Shown here in pieces: positions 35,364-44,957 of a stretch of DNA of 64,000 nucleotides (the first letter of the stretch is position 1; each line of letters starts with the position of its first letter). The stretch is from contig DBQM01000016.1 in assembly GCA_002305725.1 (NCBI GenBank), positions 1 to 64,000 on the forward strand, read 5' to 3'. The DNA comes from Ruminococcus sp. UBA1394. GTDB taxonomy: Bacteria; Bacillota; Clostridia; Oscillospirales; Ruminococcaceae. The notes beneath the pieces are model-generated. The model saw only the letters and a list, made by a program, of their open reading frames with translations. It had not been told where the DNA came from and made no database searches. The position numbers and the translations under genes are program-made.

Positions 35364-36088
35364 TTGCTGTTCACCACCCTTTCAAATACTTCCTCAAGAT
35401 TGGCAGCGCCGTACTTTTCCTTGATTTCGTCGATTTTACCGACTTCAAGGAGTTTACCTCCGGCAATAATGCCTACTCTGTCGGACACAAACTCAATCTC
35501 AAGCATATTATGTGATGAAAGCAGGAATGATGTTTTTTCAGTCCTGGAAAGTTCCTTTATCATTTTTCTGATTTCAAGGGCGTTTATAACGTCAAGTCCG
35601 CTGGTCGGCTCGTCAAGTATGGCAAGCTTCGGGCGTGTCATGACCGCTCTTGAAAGCAGCAGCTTTCTTATCATTCCACGGCTGTATGAACCGATTTTTT
35701 CGTTGAGGCGGTCACCCAGTCCGCACATTTTTTCGGCTCTTGCTGTAAATTCTTCTATTTCCGCTTTGTTTTTGGCAAACATTCCTGCCATGAATTTTAG
35801 ATAGGCTTTTCCGGTCATGGTTTTGTAAGCGCCTGCCTCGTCAGGCAGATATGTAATAGACGCTCTTACTTTTTCAGGTTCAGTCAGAATGCTGTGTCCT
35901 GCTACAACAGCGTCACCGGAAGTCGGCTTTATAAGAGTTGATATCATTCTTATAGTAGTCGTTTTTCCGGCACCGTTCGGGCCTATAAGTGCAAATATTT
36001 CTCCCTCATCAACAGAAAAAGAAACGCTGTCCGCTGCAAGTACCTTTGTGTATTGCTTGGACAGACTTTTTACTTCCAATACTGGCAT
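35360..36088 (-). CDS. ABC transporter ATP-binding protein, NatA-like
   Basis: 242 residues. Walker A GPNGAGKTTT, signature YSRGMIRKL (a variant of LSGGQ) and Walker B LAILDEPTSGLD are present, followed by the His switch SSHNM. It pairs with the NatB-like permease encoded immediately downstream. GGAGGG lies just before ATG 36088. Substrate cannot be told from sequence; relatives export Na or antimicrobial compounds. Confidence 0.92.
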   Translation of the reverse strand: MPVLEVKSLSKQYTKVLAADSVSFSVDEGEIFALIGPNGAGKTTTIRMISTLIKPTSGDAVVAGHSILTEPEKVRASITYLPDEAGAYKTMTGKAYLKFMAGMFAKNKAEIEEFTARAEKMCGLGDRLNEKIGSYSRGMIRKLLLSRAVMTRPKLAILDEPTSGLDVINALEIRKMIKELSRTEKTSFLLSSHNMLEIEFVSDRVGIIAGGKLLEVGKIDEIKEKYGAANLEEVFERVVNSK

Positions 36089-36118
36089 AAAATCCCTCCA
36101 TATCTTTTGTATGTATTG

Positions 36119-36147
36119 ATTATATCACATATTTAAACAAATATCAA
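36119..36147 (-). promoter_or_regulatory. Promoter of the natAB-like operon
   Basis: Minus-strand TTGATA (36142-36147) and TATAAT (36119-36124), spacer 17 bp. The rest of the 36148-36345 stretch is AT-rich with no gene. Confidence 0.7.
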
Positions 36148-36345
36148 TACAGATGTAATTTTATTTAATAATGATTTAATAACTCATCATAGAATTAATA
36201 ATGCGGTTATCGGGATATACTGACAGTATGACTGCTTTATAAAATTTCAAAGTCTTTTCAAGCTTACTGTTTGAACTATATGAACAAATATTCTTTACCG
36301 CTTTGTTGAAAAGTAACAAAAATTAAAAAAGTTGTAAAAAATAGT

Positions 36346-36373
36346 TTGATTTTTTTGCTAAATGTAGTATAAT
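36346..36373 (+). promoter_or_regulatory. Promoter of the LacI-sensor/GGDEF gene
   Basis: TTGATT (36346-36351) and TATAAT (36368-36373), spacer 16 bp. The leader is about 98 nt. Confidence 0.55.
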
Positions 36374-36477
36374 GGTAAAGACAGATGTTTTTTGAAAATG
36401 TCAAAATAAGACGATTTGTTTTTTAAAAAAATTATATATTTTATACTGTGTGAATATGTCAGATTGGAGTGCTGTTT

Positions 36478-38427
36478 ATGAAAAATCCCATAAATATTGC
36501 AGTAATTGTTGCAGGAATTGATGAAGAATATCAGAATACTATTCTGCTCGGCATTCAGGATTTTGCTGCCGGAAATAATGTCAACATAAGCTATTTTATT
36601 GCTTTCGGCGGTATTCTCAAAAACAAACGTCATGATATGGGAGAATTCAATATATATAATCTTGCAAATTTCGAGAAATTTGACGGCGCAATTCTTCTTA
36701 CAAATACTATTTCTTCGCCTAAAATTACCGAAGAACTTACAGAACGCATAAATAAAGCCGGCATTCCGGCAGCGTGCATTGATAATGACCTCAGTGATTT
36801 CTATTATATAGGTATCGACAATTTCAAAGCTATGGAGGAAATGGTTGAGCATATTGTCGGATATCACAATGCAAAGAGAATAAACTATATTTCGGGCCCG
36901 GATGACAACCCGGAAAGCATTATGCGTCTTGATGCTTATAAAAGCGTACTCGAAAAGCACGGTATACCTATTGATGAAAAGAGAATATATCACGGATATT
37001 TCAGAGGACAGGACGCAAGAGCAGCTATCAATGAATTTCTGCATTCTGACATGGAATTTCCGGAAGCTATAATCTGCGCAAATGACGCTATGGCGCTTTC
37101 TGCAGTTATAGAACTGGAAAAATACGGAAAGAAGATTCCGGATGATGTTCTTGTAACAGGCTTTGACAATATTTATGCGGCAAGAAACTATTTCCCGGCA
37201 GTATCTTCTGTCAAGCGTCCGCTGAGACTTTCCGGCTATACCGCTGCCAAAAAGGTTTTTCAGGCGATAAATGGTGAAAAGCCTGAAAGAACAGAGATTC
37301 TTGATACTGAATGTGTGTTTACAGACAGCTGCGGCTGTGTAAACAAAAACATTGAAGATAATATAACCGAATTCAGAAAGTCCTGTTACAGATCAATTGA
37401 AACATATAATATCGGTGTACCGGTCATCAACAGAATGTACTGCGAATTTGAGGAATGTCTTACTATTGAGGAATGTATTGATGTACTCAAGCGCTTTGTT
37501 GCTGAAATAAGCTGTGAAAAGTTTGTTTTCTGCCTTTGTGATGACTGGCTCAGAGGCTATGATGATTTTGACTATGTCCAGGAAAATTATTCCGGTGAAA
37601 AGTATACCAAAATCGGATATACTGAAAAGGTAGACGTTATTCTTGATTTTGAACAGGGAAGATTCAAGGAAAAAGGTTCTTTTGAATCATCAGAAATGCT
37701 GCCTGACCTTTACAAAGAGTCAGACAAGAGCAATCATTATTTCTTTGTGCCTGTTCATTTCAGAGAGAGATGCTTAGGCTACTGCGTAATAAAGAACAGC
37801 ACATTCCCTCTGGAAAGCGGACTTTTCCAGACATGGATTATGAATGTATGCAATGCTGTTGAGAACATCAGAAAAATTATCTGCCTTGACAAAATGGTGG
37901 ATAAGCTTGATAAGCTTTCAATCATAGACCCGCTCTGTCAGATTTACAACAGAAACGGTTTCAACAAAAATGCAAGAGCAGTTTACCAGGCTTGTATAGT
38001 TGAAAAAAGAGATGTAATGGTTATGTTCATTGATATGGACGGACTTAAGTATATAAACGACAGGTTCGGACATAATGACGGCGACTTTGCCCTCCAGCAG
38101 ATTTCTCTTGCAATCAAAAACGCCTGCGACCGCAATGAGATTTATGCGAGGTACGGCGGTGATGAATTTATCATTTTTGCTGACCATCATACAGATGAGG
38201 ACGCTAAAAATCTTATAGAAAAAATTTATGACCAGATAAAAAAATTCAACAGATTTTCTGACAAGCCTTATGCAATTGATGCAAGTATGGGTTATATCAT
38301 AACCAATGTTGACGAGGATATTTCTCTCAGCAAGGTTATTTCAATGGCTGACCAGACTATGTATGAAAACAAAAAGCGCAGAAAGGAAGAAAGGCTTGCG
38401 GCTGGTCTGGAAAGTTTTATCAGATAA
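36478..38427 (+). CDS. LacI-type sugar-sensor fused to GGDEF diguanylate cyclase
   Basis: 649 residues from ATG 36478 (GGAG at 36466-36469); an upstream in-frame GTG overlaps that site. Residues 1-285 resemble the periplasmic-binding/LacI ligand domain (INYISGPDDNPESIMR, ICANDAMALSAVIELE, VTGFDN) but there is no helix-turn-helix and no signal peptide, so it is cytoplasmic. A central GAF-like part (about 310-450) follows. The C-terminal GGDEF domain has an intact RYGGDEF (about 558-564) and MFIDMDGLKYIND; the inhibitory RxxD is absent. It probably makes c-di-GMP in response to a small ligand. A lipoprotein gene follows after 3 bp. Confidence 0.88.
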   Translation: MKNPINIAVIVAGIDEEYQNTILLGIQDFAAGNNVNISYFIAFGGILKNKRHDMGEFNIYNLANFEKFDGAILLTNTISSPKITEELTERINKAGIPAACIDNDLSDFYYIGIDNFKAMEEMVEHIVGYHNAKRINYISGPDDNPESIMRLDAYKSVLEKHGIPIDEKRIYHGYFRGQDARAAINEFLHSDMEFPEAIICANDAMALSAVIELEKYGKKIPDDVLVTGFDNIYAARNYFPAVSSVKRPLRLSGYTAAKKVFQAINGEKPERTEILDTECVFTDSCGCVNKNIEDNITEFRKSCYRSIETYNIGVPVINRMYCEFEECLTIEECIDVLKRFVAEISCEKFVFCLCDDWLRGYDDFDYVQENYSGEKYTKIGYTEKVDVILDFEQGRFKEKGSFESSEMLPDLYKESDKSNHYFFVPVHFRERCLGYCVIKNSTFPLESGLFQTWIMNVCNAVENIRKIICLDKMVDKLDKLSIIDPLCQIYNRNGFNKNARAVYQACIVEKRDVMVMFIDMDGLKYINDRFGHNDGDFALQQISLAIKNACDRNEIYARYGGDEFIIFADHHTDEDAKNLIEKIYDQIKKFNRFSDKPYAIDASMGYIITNVDEDISLSKVISMADQTMYENKKRRKEERLAAGLESFIR

Positions 38428-38430
38428 TTC

Positions 38431-39264
38431 ATGAAAAATAAAAGAAAATGTTTTCTTTTTCTTATGATTGCTGTCTTGCTGGCGGTTATTCCGGGGTGTA
38501 GGGATAATAATGATATCGTCTCTGAAACGGTTGCAGATGTTGAAACAGCAGATTATTCGGGGATAGAGTGCTGCCGTATTACTGAATATACCACCAAAAA
38601 CAATATCTTTTTCAGCTATCCTCAGATTGATAGTTCCTGCAGAAATTCGGAAGAGATAAATCAGCTTATTTATGATTATGTGAATTCCTATATCAGTCCA
38701 ATGTATAATGGTGAATATGATCCGGAATTAATGGAGGATTGTGATAAACCTGAAATGTGGGATTATAATGAAACCGTGCATAATCTTGAGGACGGCGGAC
38801 TTCTTCTTGAAATGGATTACAAGATACAGAGAATGGATTCTATGTATATGAGTGTTTCCTTTGAGGGGAGTTTTTATGTCAAGGGATGTGCCCACCCTAA
38901 TGCTGCTTTCATCTCTGTTGTAGTTGACGCACAAAATTGCTGTGTTGTTGAAATGTCAGATTTATATAATGTTGACAGTGAATTTGCAGATGTTATCAGT
39001 AAGAATTATGAGGAACAGGCAGAGGAGGCGTTTATAAGAAGAACCGGAGTTTCATCTTTAGAATTATCCGAAGATTTGAAAATTTTAAGTGCTGAAAAAG
39101 TAATAAATGCCTTTACATCTGATGACAGCAGAAACTGGGTTCACAGCCTTAACTGGTTTATGACAGATACGGATATCGGAATTATTGTAATACATCCTCA
39201 TGCTGTCGGCGACTATGTTGTAATTTATGTAAGCTACGATGAACTTGAGCCTTTTAAAAAATAA
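38431..39264 (+). CDS. Hypothetical lipoprotein, DUF3298/RsiV-like
   Basis: 277 residues. A lipobox-like IPGC with Cys23 after a hydrophobic signal predicts membrane attachment. The region SFEGSFYVKGCAHPNAAFISVVVDAQN followed by EEAF and a C-terminal IIVIHPHAVGDYVV segment resembles DUF3298-type domains seen in RsiV and lipoproteins. The gene starts 3 bp after the GGDEF gene stop with no good ribosome binding site, so translation is probably coupled. Function unknown. Confidence 0.75.
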   Translation: MKNKRKCFLFLMIAVLLAVIPGCRDNNDIVSETVADVETADYSGIECCRITEYTTKNNIFFSYPQIDSSCRNSEEINQLIYDYVNSYISPMYNGEYDPELMEDCDKPEMWDYNETVHNLEDGGLLLEMDYKIQRMDSMYMSVSFEGSFYVKGCAHPNAAFISVVVDAQNCCVVEMSDLYNVDSEFADVISKNYEEQAEEAFIRRTGVSSLELSEDLKILSAEKVINAFTSDDSRNWVHSLNWFMTDTDIGIIVIHPHAVGDYVVIYVSYDELEPFKK

Positions 39265-39269
39265 CATAA

Positions 39270-39297
39270 AAACCCTGATTCATACGAATCAGGGTTT
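39270..39297. terminator. Bidirectional terminator between the lipoprotein gene and metK
   Basis: AAACCCTGATTC / GAATCAGGGTTT, 12-bp perfect stem with a 4-nt loop between convergent genes. Confidence 0.85.
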
Positions 39298-39314
39298 ATA
39301 GTTTTATTCAGAAA

Positions 39315-40511
39315 TTAAAGTTCGCTGAGAGCATTTTTGATTGCGTCAACCTTATCAGTCTTTTCCCAAGCAACACCGAGGTCCTCACGTCCCATGTGAC
39401 CGTAAGCCGCAAGTTTTCTGTACTGTGGCTTTCTGAGGTCAAGCATTTTGATGATTGCAGCTGGTCTTAAATCGAATACCTTTTCAACTGCCGCTGAAAG
39501 CTTGTTCTCGTCAACCTTGCCTGTACCGAATGTATCAACAAGAATTGAAACCGGCTTTGCAACGCCGATGGCGTAAGCCAGCTGAACCTCGCACTTGTCA
39601 GCAAGTCCTGCTGCTACGATATTCTTTGCAATGTATCTTGCCGCATAAGCCGCAGACCTGTCAACCTTTGTCGGATCCTTACCGGAGAATGCGCCGCCGC
39701 CGTGACGTGAATAACCGCCGTAGGTGTCAACGATAATCTTTCTTCCTGTCAGACCGCTGTCGCCCTGAGGACCGCCGATTACAAATCTGCCTGTCGGGTT
39801 GATGTAATACTTTGTGTTTTCGTCAAGCAATTCTGCCGGAACGACAGGCTTGATAACGTATTCCATAACGTCTTTTTTAATCTGGTCAAGGGAAATTTCC
39901 GGTGCGTGCTGTGAGGAAACAACGATTGTTTCGATTCTTACAGGCTTGTCGCCGTCATATTCAACAGTAACCTGAGTTTTACCGTCCGGACGGAGATAAC
40001 GGAGTGTACCGTCCTTTCTTACCTCTGTAAGCTTCATTGCAAGCTTGTGAGCCATAGAAATAGGCATTGGCATAAGCTCAGGAGTTTCGTTGCAGGCGTA
40101 GCCGAACATAAGTCCCTGGTCACCGGCACCTGTTGAATTGTCGTCACTCATCTCGCCCTCTTTTGATTCAAGAGCCTCGTTGACTCCCATTGCAATATCT
40201 CCGGACTGTTCGTCGATTGTTGTGATAACAGAACAGGTGTAACCGTCAAAGCCGAACTTTGCCCTGTCGTAACCGATATCAACAACTACCTGTCTTGCGA
40301 TTTTTGAAATATCAGCGTAACCCTTTGTGCTGATTTCACCCATGCACATAATCATACCTGTTGTGCATACTGTTTCGCAGGCAACCCTTGAGTCAGGGTC
40401 CTGTTCGAGAAGTGCGTCCAGAACTGCATCTGAGATCTGGTCACAGATTTTGTCGGGATGTCCTTCTGTTACTGATTCTGATGTAAAAAACTTTTTTACC
40501 ATTTCTGCCAT
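39315..40511 (-). CDS. metK: S-adenosylmethionine synthetase
   Basis: Makes SAM from methionine and [32 protein letters not shown] and [19 protein letters not shown] are diagnostic. 398 residues is the family length. Its ATG follows a SAM-I riboswitch and terminator, so transcription should be turned down when SAM is plentiful. Confidence 0.98.
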   Translation of the reverse strand: MAEMVKKFFTSESVTEGHPDKICDQISDAVLDALLEQDPDSRVACETVCTTGMIMCMGEISTKGYADISKIARQVVVDIGYDRAKFGFDGYTCSVITTIDEQSGDIAMGVNEALESKEGEMSDDNSTGAGDQGLMFGYACNETPELMPMPISMAHKLAMKLTEVRKDGTLRYLRPDGKTQVTVEYDGDKPVRIETIVVSSQHAPEISLDQIKKDVMEYVIKPVVPAELLDENTKYYINPTGRFVIGGPQGDSGLTGRKIIVDTYGGYSRHGGGAFSGKDPTKVDRSAAYAARYIAKNIVAAGLADKCEVQLAYAIGVAKPVSILVDTFGTGKVDENKLSAAVEKVFDLRPAAIIKMLDLRKPQYRKLAAYGHMGREDLGVAWEKTDKVDAIKNALSEL

Positions 40512-40567
40512 GTTTTTTCAGTTCCTTTCATAAAATATCAGAAAATATTCACCTGTGTTAAAGAAAA

Positions 40568-40590
40568 AGCGTCCGGAGTTTCCGAACGCT
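40568..40590 (-). terminator. Riboswitch-controlled terminator of metK
   Basis: Minus-strand hairpin AGCGTTCGGA / TCCGGACGCT with a short loop and a TTTTTCTTT tail, placed between the SAM aptamer and the metK start. Confidence 0.8.
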
Positions 40591-40608
40591 GTGATTTTTA
40601 TTAAAAAA

Positions 40609-40715
40609 TCCTCATCTCTCGGATAAACCGCAGGAATTAGCACCTTTTTGTTATGACACATCAGGTTGCCGGGCTTCACAGGACCTGTTCCTCCACCACT
40701 CTTGATAAGGCGAAA
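40609..40715 (-). promoter_or_regulatory. SAM-I (S-box) riboswitch
   Basis: On the minus strand the conserved blocks appear in order: CTTATCAAGAG, GGTGGAGGAACAGG, CCTGTGAAGCCCGGCAACC, GGTGCTAATTCCTGCGG and CCGAGAGATGAGG. This is the standard S-box aptamer, followed by an intrinsic terminator and metK. Confidence 0.95.
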
Positions 40716-40730
40716 TTATTTCTTGATTCT

Positions 40731-40759
40731 ATTATACACTTATACTGCCGCATTGTCAA
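40731..40759 (-). promoter_or_regulatory. Promoter of the SAM riboswitch/metK transcript
   Basis: Minus-strand TTGACA (40754-40759) and TATAAT (40731-40736), spacer 17 bp, both perfect. Confidence 0.85.
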
Positions 40760-40822
40760 TAGAAAATATCGAAAAATGTCGGAAATTATCTGGTAGTATA
40801 CACCATGTCGCCGTAACAGTAT

Positions 40823-40851
40823 AAAACCCTGTTCATTCAGAACAGGGTTTT
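40823..40851. terminator. Terminator of the sortase cluster
   Basis: AAAACCCTGTTC / GAACAGGGTTTT (40823-40834/40840-40851), 12-bp stem. It lies just after the minus-strand membrane-protein stop codon. Confidence 0.85.
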
Positions 40852-40857
40852 GTTGTA

Positions 40858-41745
40858 TTAATTCTTCTCTTTTCTTCCGGAAATCGCTGCGGCTATGATG
40901 TACAGAATCATAATAAATGCCGACGCTGCCAGTATCATAAGCTGCATATTCATTAATGAATCTACCGTATCATTAAGAAGTCCGGTTACTGCAAAATAGA
41001 TATAATCGGTTCTCATTATAAGCCTGCTGAAATAATCTGAGGATTTCAGCATAATGCATGGTATAAGCATTATGACAGATGAACACAGACCTGATACTGA
41101 GAGCCAGTATAAGAACGATTTGATTTCTTTTTTATTAAGTAATACCAGAAGAATAATGCATATTGCAGTAACTGCAATAAAAGCATAGAATGCAGGCGTA
41201 ACAAACGGATAAATCTTTCTGATTTTCTGCGGAATACCTGCTTTTTCCATGTAGTCAAGCATGAAAATATTGGTAAATGAGTTGATGTCAGTTTCAGCAG
41301 CCTTTATTGTTTTGTCAAGCTGCTTTTTAAACTCATCGTTAAGCTCTACATTGTTTTCATTTGCAAATTCATTGAAAAAAATGGTGATATTTTCTTCAAG
41401 CTGTGAGAAATCAATTTCTGTTTCCTCGATTTTATCTGTTTTACCGTTTATATAATCAAAGAAAGAGTTGATTTTTCCATCCACAGCCTGTTTTACAATT
41501 TTCTCATCAAGACCGTTTGTATAAATTTCAGCCGGAATACTTGAAACCGCATAACTTTTTGAAAAATAATCTTCTGTATAGTCAGTTACACGCTGATAAA
41601 TATCATGCTTTTCAACTGACGATATGTAAAAGGACGGTGAAAGCAGACAGCCGGAAATAAGTGAGAATAGTGACAGACCGGAAATGGCAAAGACAAGTAT
41701 AACTGTCAGTATATAATTCGGAAAATAGTGTTTAAGTCTTTTCAT
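40858..41745 (-). CDS. Hypothetical four-helix membrane protein of the sortase cluster
   Basis: 295 residues. One helix near the N-terminus (about 10-32), an outside domain of about 140 residues rich in Glu, Asp and Asn (about 40-180), then three helices (about 185-205, 212-232 and 263-288). No known family. It is the last of three tightly spaced minus-strand genes after a surface protein and a sortase, which suggests a part in anchoring or in the same envelope structure. Confidence 0.75.
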   Translation of the reverse strand: MKRLKHYFPNYILTVILVFAISGLSLFSLISGCLLSPSFYISSVEKHDIYQRVTDYTEDYFSKSYAVSSIPAEIYTNGLDEKIVKQAVDGKINSFFDYINGKTDKIEETEIDFSQLEENITIFFNEFANENNVELNDEFKKQLDKTIKAAETDINSFTNIFMLDYMEKAGIPQKIRKIYPFVTPAFYAFIAVTAICIILLVLLNKKEIKSFLYWLSVSGLCSSVIMLIPCIMLKSSDYFSRLIMRTDYIYFAVTGLLNDTVDSLMNMQLMILAASAFIMILYIIAAAISGRKEKN

Positions 41746-41759
41746 TTTCTGAATCCTTT

Positions 41760-42401
41760 CTATTCATAGAATTTCTTTTCGACAAGCTCGCAGATAACTG
41801 CAAGTCTGTCCTCAGTAGGACCCAGAAGATTGCCGTAGCAGGTATACATTGTCAGACGGTCTTCGTCTGTGGGGTAGAGATACTCATTGTTTGTGTCCTT
41901 GAAAAAAACCTGTTCAGTCATGCGGTAAGTAAATTCGCCGTATGAGGTTGTCAGAACAGCTGTGTCACCCGGCTGCATTTCGCCGAGATGATAAAAGAAA
42001 GTGTTGCAGTGTGCAGCAAGGACAACGTTTCCTGTCATGCCGATAAAAGCCGAGCCTGTGTACTGGCACACGCCGTTTTGCAGCAGGTCGCTTGTATCGC
42101 CCCAGATAACAGGTGCCTCAAGATCAATAGATTCAATTTTAAGCGTAGCATATTCAGCGCCGAAGGACGGATAAACTATTTTGCTGCCGTCATCAAGCTC
42201 GTCCTCGACTTCCTTGGTGTCATACTTTATCTCGCTGACTTCCTCATGAGGAATATCAGCTGAAAAGATAACGTTTGCATAATTCATAGCCTGTCGGAAA
42301 GGCGTATAACCGATTGCTGTAATTATCGCAGCACATACCGCAAGGACTGTGACCGGAGTCAGAAACAGAACTGCCTTACCCTTTTTTTTCTTTTCAGGCA
42401 T
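41760..42401 (-). CDS. Sortase
   Basis: 213 residues with a single N-terminal membrane anchor (about 11-31). Catalytic residues are visible: His131 in VVLAAHCNTFF, Cys188 in LTMYTCYG and Arg199 in TEDRLAV. Motif wording is closest to class D/E-type sortases. Such enzymes cleave a C-terminal sorting signal and attach the protein to the peptidoglycan. The probable substrate is the surface protein encoded just upstream, which lacks a classical LPXTG. Confidence 0.9.
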   Translation of the reverse strand: MPEKKKKGKAVLFLTPVTVLAVCAAIITAIGYTPFRQAMNYANVIFSADIPHEEVSEIKYDTKEVEDELDDGSKIVYPSFGAEYATLKIESIDLEAPVIWGDTSDLLQNGVCQYTGSAFIGMTGNVVLAAHCNTFFYHLGEMQPGDTAVLTTSYGEFTYRMTEQVFFKDTNNEYLYPTDEDRLTMYTCYGNLLGPTEDRLAVICELVEKKFYE

Positions 42402-42405
42402 ATGC

Positions 42406-43122
42406 TTATTCTCCGATTCTGCGGTTTTTTCTGCTTAAAATATATGCACCGATTCCGCCGACAGCCAGTACAGACGCACAGATTGCAGCAACTGTTACAA
42501 AGCTTCCGTCCTGCTGCTGAGCCTCAACACCGGTTGTGGAAACAAGCTTGCCTATCGGTGCAACAAGCTTTACATTGCCGTCCTTGTCCTTTACAGTCAT
42601 TGTAAAGCTCTTGTCGCCTGTCTGTTCAACTGTAATGTCAAGACCGATTTTTTTACCTGTGTCAATAACTTCCTGGATTGCCTGAAGCATCTGTTCGTCT
42701 GTCATGTTGTCCTGAATCTGCTGAGCCATATCCTGGATTGTCTGTTCATCCTTGCTGAGGTTCGGTTTTGAGGTCGGGGAAGTATTGTCTGAGTTGCTGT
42801 CATCTGTTGTTTCCTCAGAAGAACCGCCGCCTCCGAAAAATTCGTCAATTGACTCAACATCCGGGAAATACTGGTGCACAACGTCTATGCTTATATTTCT
42901 GATGTTTCCTAAGCCGTCAATCATCATATCATACTGATTTGAAGTAAAATCATTGGCACGGAGAAAGTTTTCAAGCTGTGCAACATATGTGTCAAGAATA
43001 CCTGCACCTCTTGCAGCAGCAATAACGTCATCCGCAGTTGTAGCAGATGCTGATATTCCGCCGAAAGCAATAACTGAAACGGCTGATACCGCCGCAATTA
43101 TTCTTTTAAAAGTTTTTTTCAT
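42406..43122 (-). CDS. Secreted surface protein with C-terminal anchor, likely sortase substrate
   Basis: 238 residues from ATG 43122, with GGAGG just upstream; the longer in-frame extension has no such site. Signal peptide MKKTFKRIIAAVSAVSVIAF, processing probably after SASA. The body is an acidic helical domain, then a Ser/Thr/Asp linker (about 105-125). The C-terminus has the cell-wall-sorting layout: VSTTG, a short spacer, a ~20-residue hydrophobic segment and RKNRR. LPXTG itself is missing, so VSTTG is only a candidate recognition site. The sortase gene follows after 4 bp. Confidence 0.75.
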   Translation of the reverse strand: MKKTFKRIIAAVSAVSVIAFGGISASATTADDVIAAARGAGILDTYVAQLENFLRANDFTSNQYDMMIDGLGNIRNISIDVVHQYFPDVESIDEFFGGGGSSEETTDDSNSDNTSPTSKPNLSKDEQTIQDMAQQIQDNMTDEQMLQAIQEVIDTGKKIGLDITVEQTGDKSFTMTVKDKDGNVKLVAPIGKLVSTTGVEAQQQDGSFVTVAAICASVLAVGGIGAYILSRKNRRIGE

Positions 43123-43228
43123 ATATGTTACCTCCATAAATAGTCTTATAAACTTACACAATATTACTTTAACACTAATATTTAAATTTGTCAATGGCAA
43201 AATGTTACCAAAAAACCTGAAAAATACT

Positions 43229-44296
43229 TTATTTTATAGTGCCTCCGCCGATTACCACATCACCGTCATAGAATACAGCTGCCTGTCCCTTTGCGGGTGC
43301 TCTCTGCGGTTTATCAAATGTGACGAGTACTTCGCCGTTTTCAAGGGGTTTTACAACTGCCGGCATTTCGCTTCTGCTGTATCTTACCTTTGCTGTGACG
43401 TGCATTTCCTCCGGTAATGAGTCCATTGAAATGAGATTTACGTCACGGACTGTAATTTCGGTTTTGTACAAGTCACTTTCGTCACCGATTGTTACTGTGT
43501 TTTCAGCGGCGTTTTTGTCTGTGACATAAGCCGGTCTGCCGATTGATATGCCGATACCTCTGCGCTGTCCTATTGTATAGTTTATAACGCCCCTGTGTCT
43601 GCCGATAACCTCTCCGGCGGTGTTTAAGAAGTCTCCTTCTTTTATTTCAGCGCCTGTATGCTTTGTTATGAATGACGCATAGTCGCCGTCCGGCACAAAG
43701 CAGATGTCCTGACTGTCCGGTTTGCGTGAGTTTACCAGTCCGGCATTTTCTGCGATATCTCTGATTTCCGGCTTTTCATAGCTGCTGAGAGGGAAAAGTG
43801 TCTTTGAAAGCTGATACTGCGTAAGTCCGTATAGGACGTATGTCTGGTCTTTGGAGCGGTCTTTAGGGCGCTTTAAAATGTATTTCCCCGATTTCTCGTC
43901 AAACTCCCTTACGGCATAGTGACCTGTTGCGATATAGTCATAGCCCAGTTCTTCGGCACGTCTTAACATCTTGTCAAATTTTATATGCCTGTTGCACTCG
44001 ATACACGGATTGGGCGTTTCGCCTTTAAGATAGCTTTCGGCGAACTGGTCCATTACCTTTTCTCTGAACAGTTCCTTGAAATTGAACACAAAATGTTCTA
44101 TTCCCAGTCTGTAGCACACGCTCCTTGCGTCCTCAACGTCCAAAAGTGAACAGCAGGTCCTCGTACCCTCAATAACGTCCTCGCCGTCAAAAAGCTTGAG
44201 GGTAACTCCCGTAACGTCATAACCGCTGTCAATCAGCAGTTTTGCGGCGACTGAGCTGTCAACTCCGCCGCTCATTCCAACCATAACCTTAGCCAT
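43229..44296 (-). CDS. mnmA: tRNA 2-thiouridylase MnmA
   Basis: Puts the 2-thio group on U34 of Lys/Glu/Gln tRNAs. PP-loop GMSGGVDSSV, the catalytic Cys in TPNPCIECNRHIKF and the second in DSQDICFVPDGDYASF are present. ATG 44296 is preferred because GGAG is 7 nt upstream; ATG 44302 would be too close to it. 355 residues is normal. It overlaps the HAD gene end by 8 bp, so it is co-transcribed. Confidence 0.96.
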   Translation of the reverse strand: MAKVMVGMSGGVDSSVAAKLLIDSGYDVTGVTLKLFDGEDVIEGTRTCCSLLDVEDARSVCYRLGIEHFVFNFKELFREKVMDQFAESYLKGETPNPCIECNRHIKFDKMLRRAEELGYDYIATGHYAVREFDEKSGKYILKRPKDRSKDQTYVLYGLTQYQLSKTLFPLSSYEKPEIRDIAENAGLVNSRKPDSQDICFVPDGDYASFITKHTGAEIKEGDFLNTAGEVIGRHRGVINYTIGQRRGIGISIGRPAYVTDKNAAENTVTIGDESDLYKTEITVRDVNLISMDSLPEEMHVTAKVRYSRSEMPAVVKPLENGEVLVTFDKPQRAPAKGQAAVFYDGDVVIGGGTIK

Positions 44297-44957
44297 TTTC
44301 ATTCTCCTTAATCAGTATATCCTTTACCTCGGCCATGCTTTTGACATTTTTCCATGACCTTTCACATATCTCGTTCCATTCGTTTTTCGCAATCCGGTCA
44401 TAAACCGCAATTGTTCGGAAACCGGCGTCTGCGGCTGTTTCAATGCAGTGTAGGGAATCTTCCACAACGACTGTATTTCTCGTGTCACATTCCATTTTTT
44501 CAGCCGATTTCAGAAAAATATCCGGCTTGTCCTTGCCCTGTCCTACGTCTGAACAGGTCAGTATAAACTCAAAGCAGTCGCAGATGCCGAGCCGTTTTAG
44601 TGCGGCGTGTGCAAGACTGTTATATGTAGCGGTTGCAACGCACATTCTGTAACCGCATTTTTTAAGGTGATGAACTGCCTCATACGCACCGTCTTTCAGC
44701 GGTATGGTATAAAAATACTGCTCTCTCACCATTTCCTCAATTCTGTCAATTATCTCCTCGCAGGACTGTTTCAGAGAAAACTGCGTTTTGAAATACATTG
44801 CAGAATCATATATTGTCATTTTCTTTACTATATCCGAAACGCCCTCCGGCGGAGTTACTCCGTTTTCAAGCAGAAAACTCTGGTCAACTTTTTCCCAGCA
44901 ATGCATTGAATCGAGGAGTGTTCCGTCGAGGTCAAAAATAATTCCTTTAATATTCAT
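44289..44957 (-). CDS. HAD-superfamily phosphatase, beta-phosphoglucomutase-like
   Basis: 222 residues. Motif I FDLDGTLLDS, motif II in VATATYNS, the Lys in GKDKPDIF and motif III VVEDSLHCIETAADAG are all visible, with a cap domain between motifs I and II (subfamily IA). It may dephosphorylate a sugar or nucleotide phosphate; the substrate is not predictable. It overlaps tmcAL and mnmA at its ends and sits in a tRNA-modification neighbourhood. Confidence 0.88.
   Translation of the reverse strand: MNIKGIIFDLDGTLLDSMHCWEKVDQSFLLENGVTPPEGVSDIVKKMTIYDSAMYFKTQFSLKQSCEEIIDRIEEMVREQYFYTIPLKDGAYEAVHHLKKCGYRMCVATATYNSLAHAALKRLGICDCFEFILTCSDVGQGKDKPDIFLKSAEKMECDTRNTVVVEDSLHCIETAADAGFRTIAVYDRIAKNEWNEICERSWKNVKSMAEVKDILIKENENG

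Noticed and set aside
40561..40600. GC-rich hairpin as an independent terminator of an unknown gene
   Set aside because: It is the expression platform of the SAM-I riboswitch before metK.
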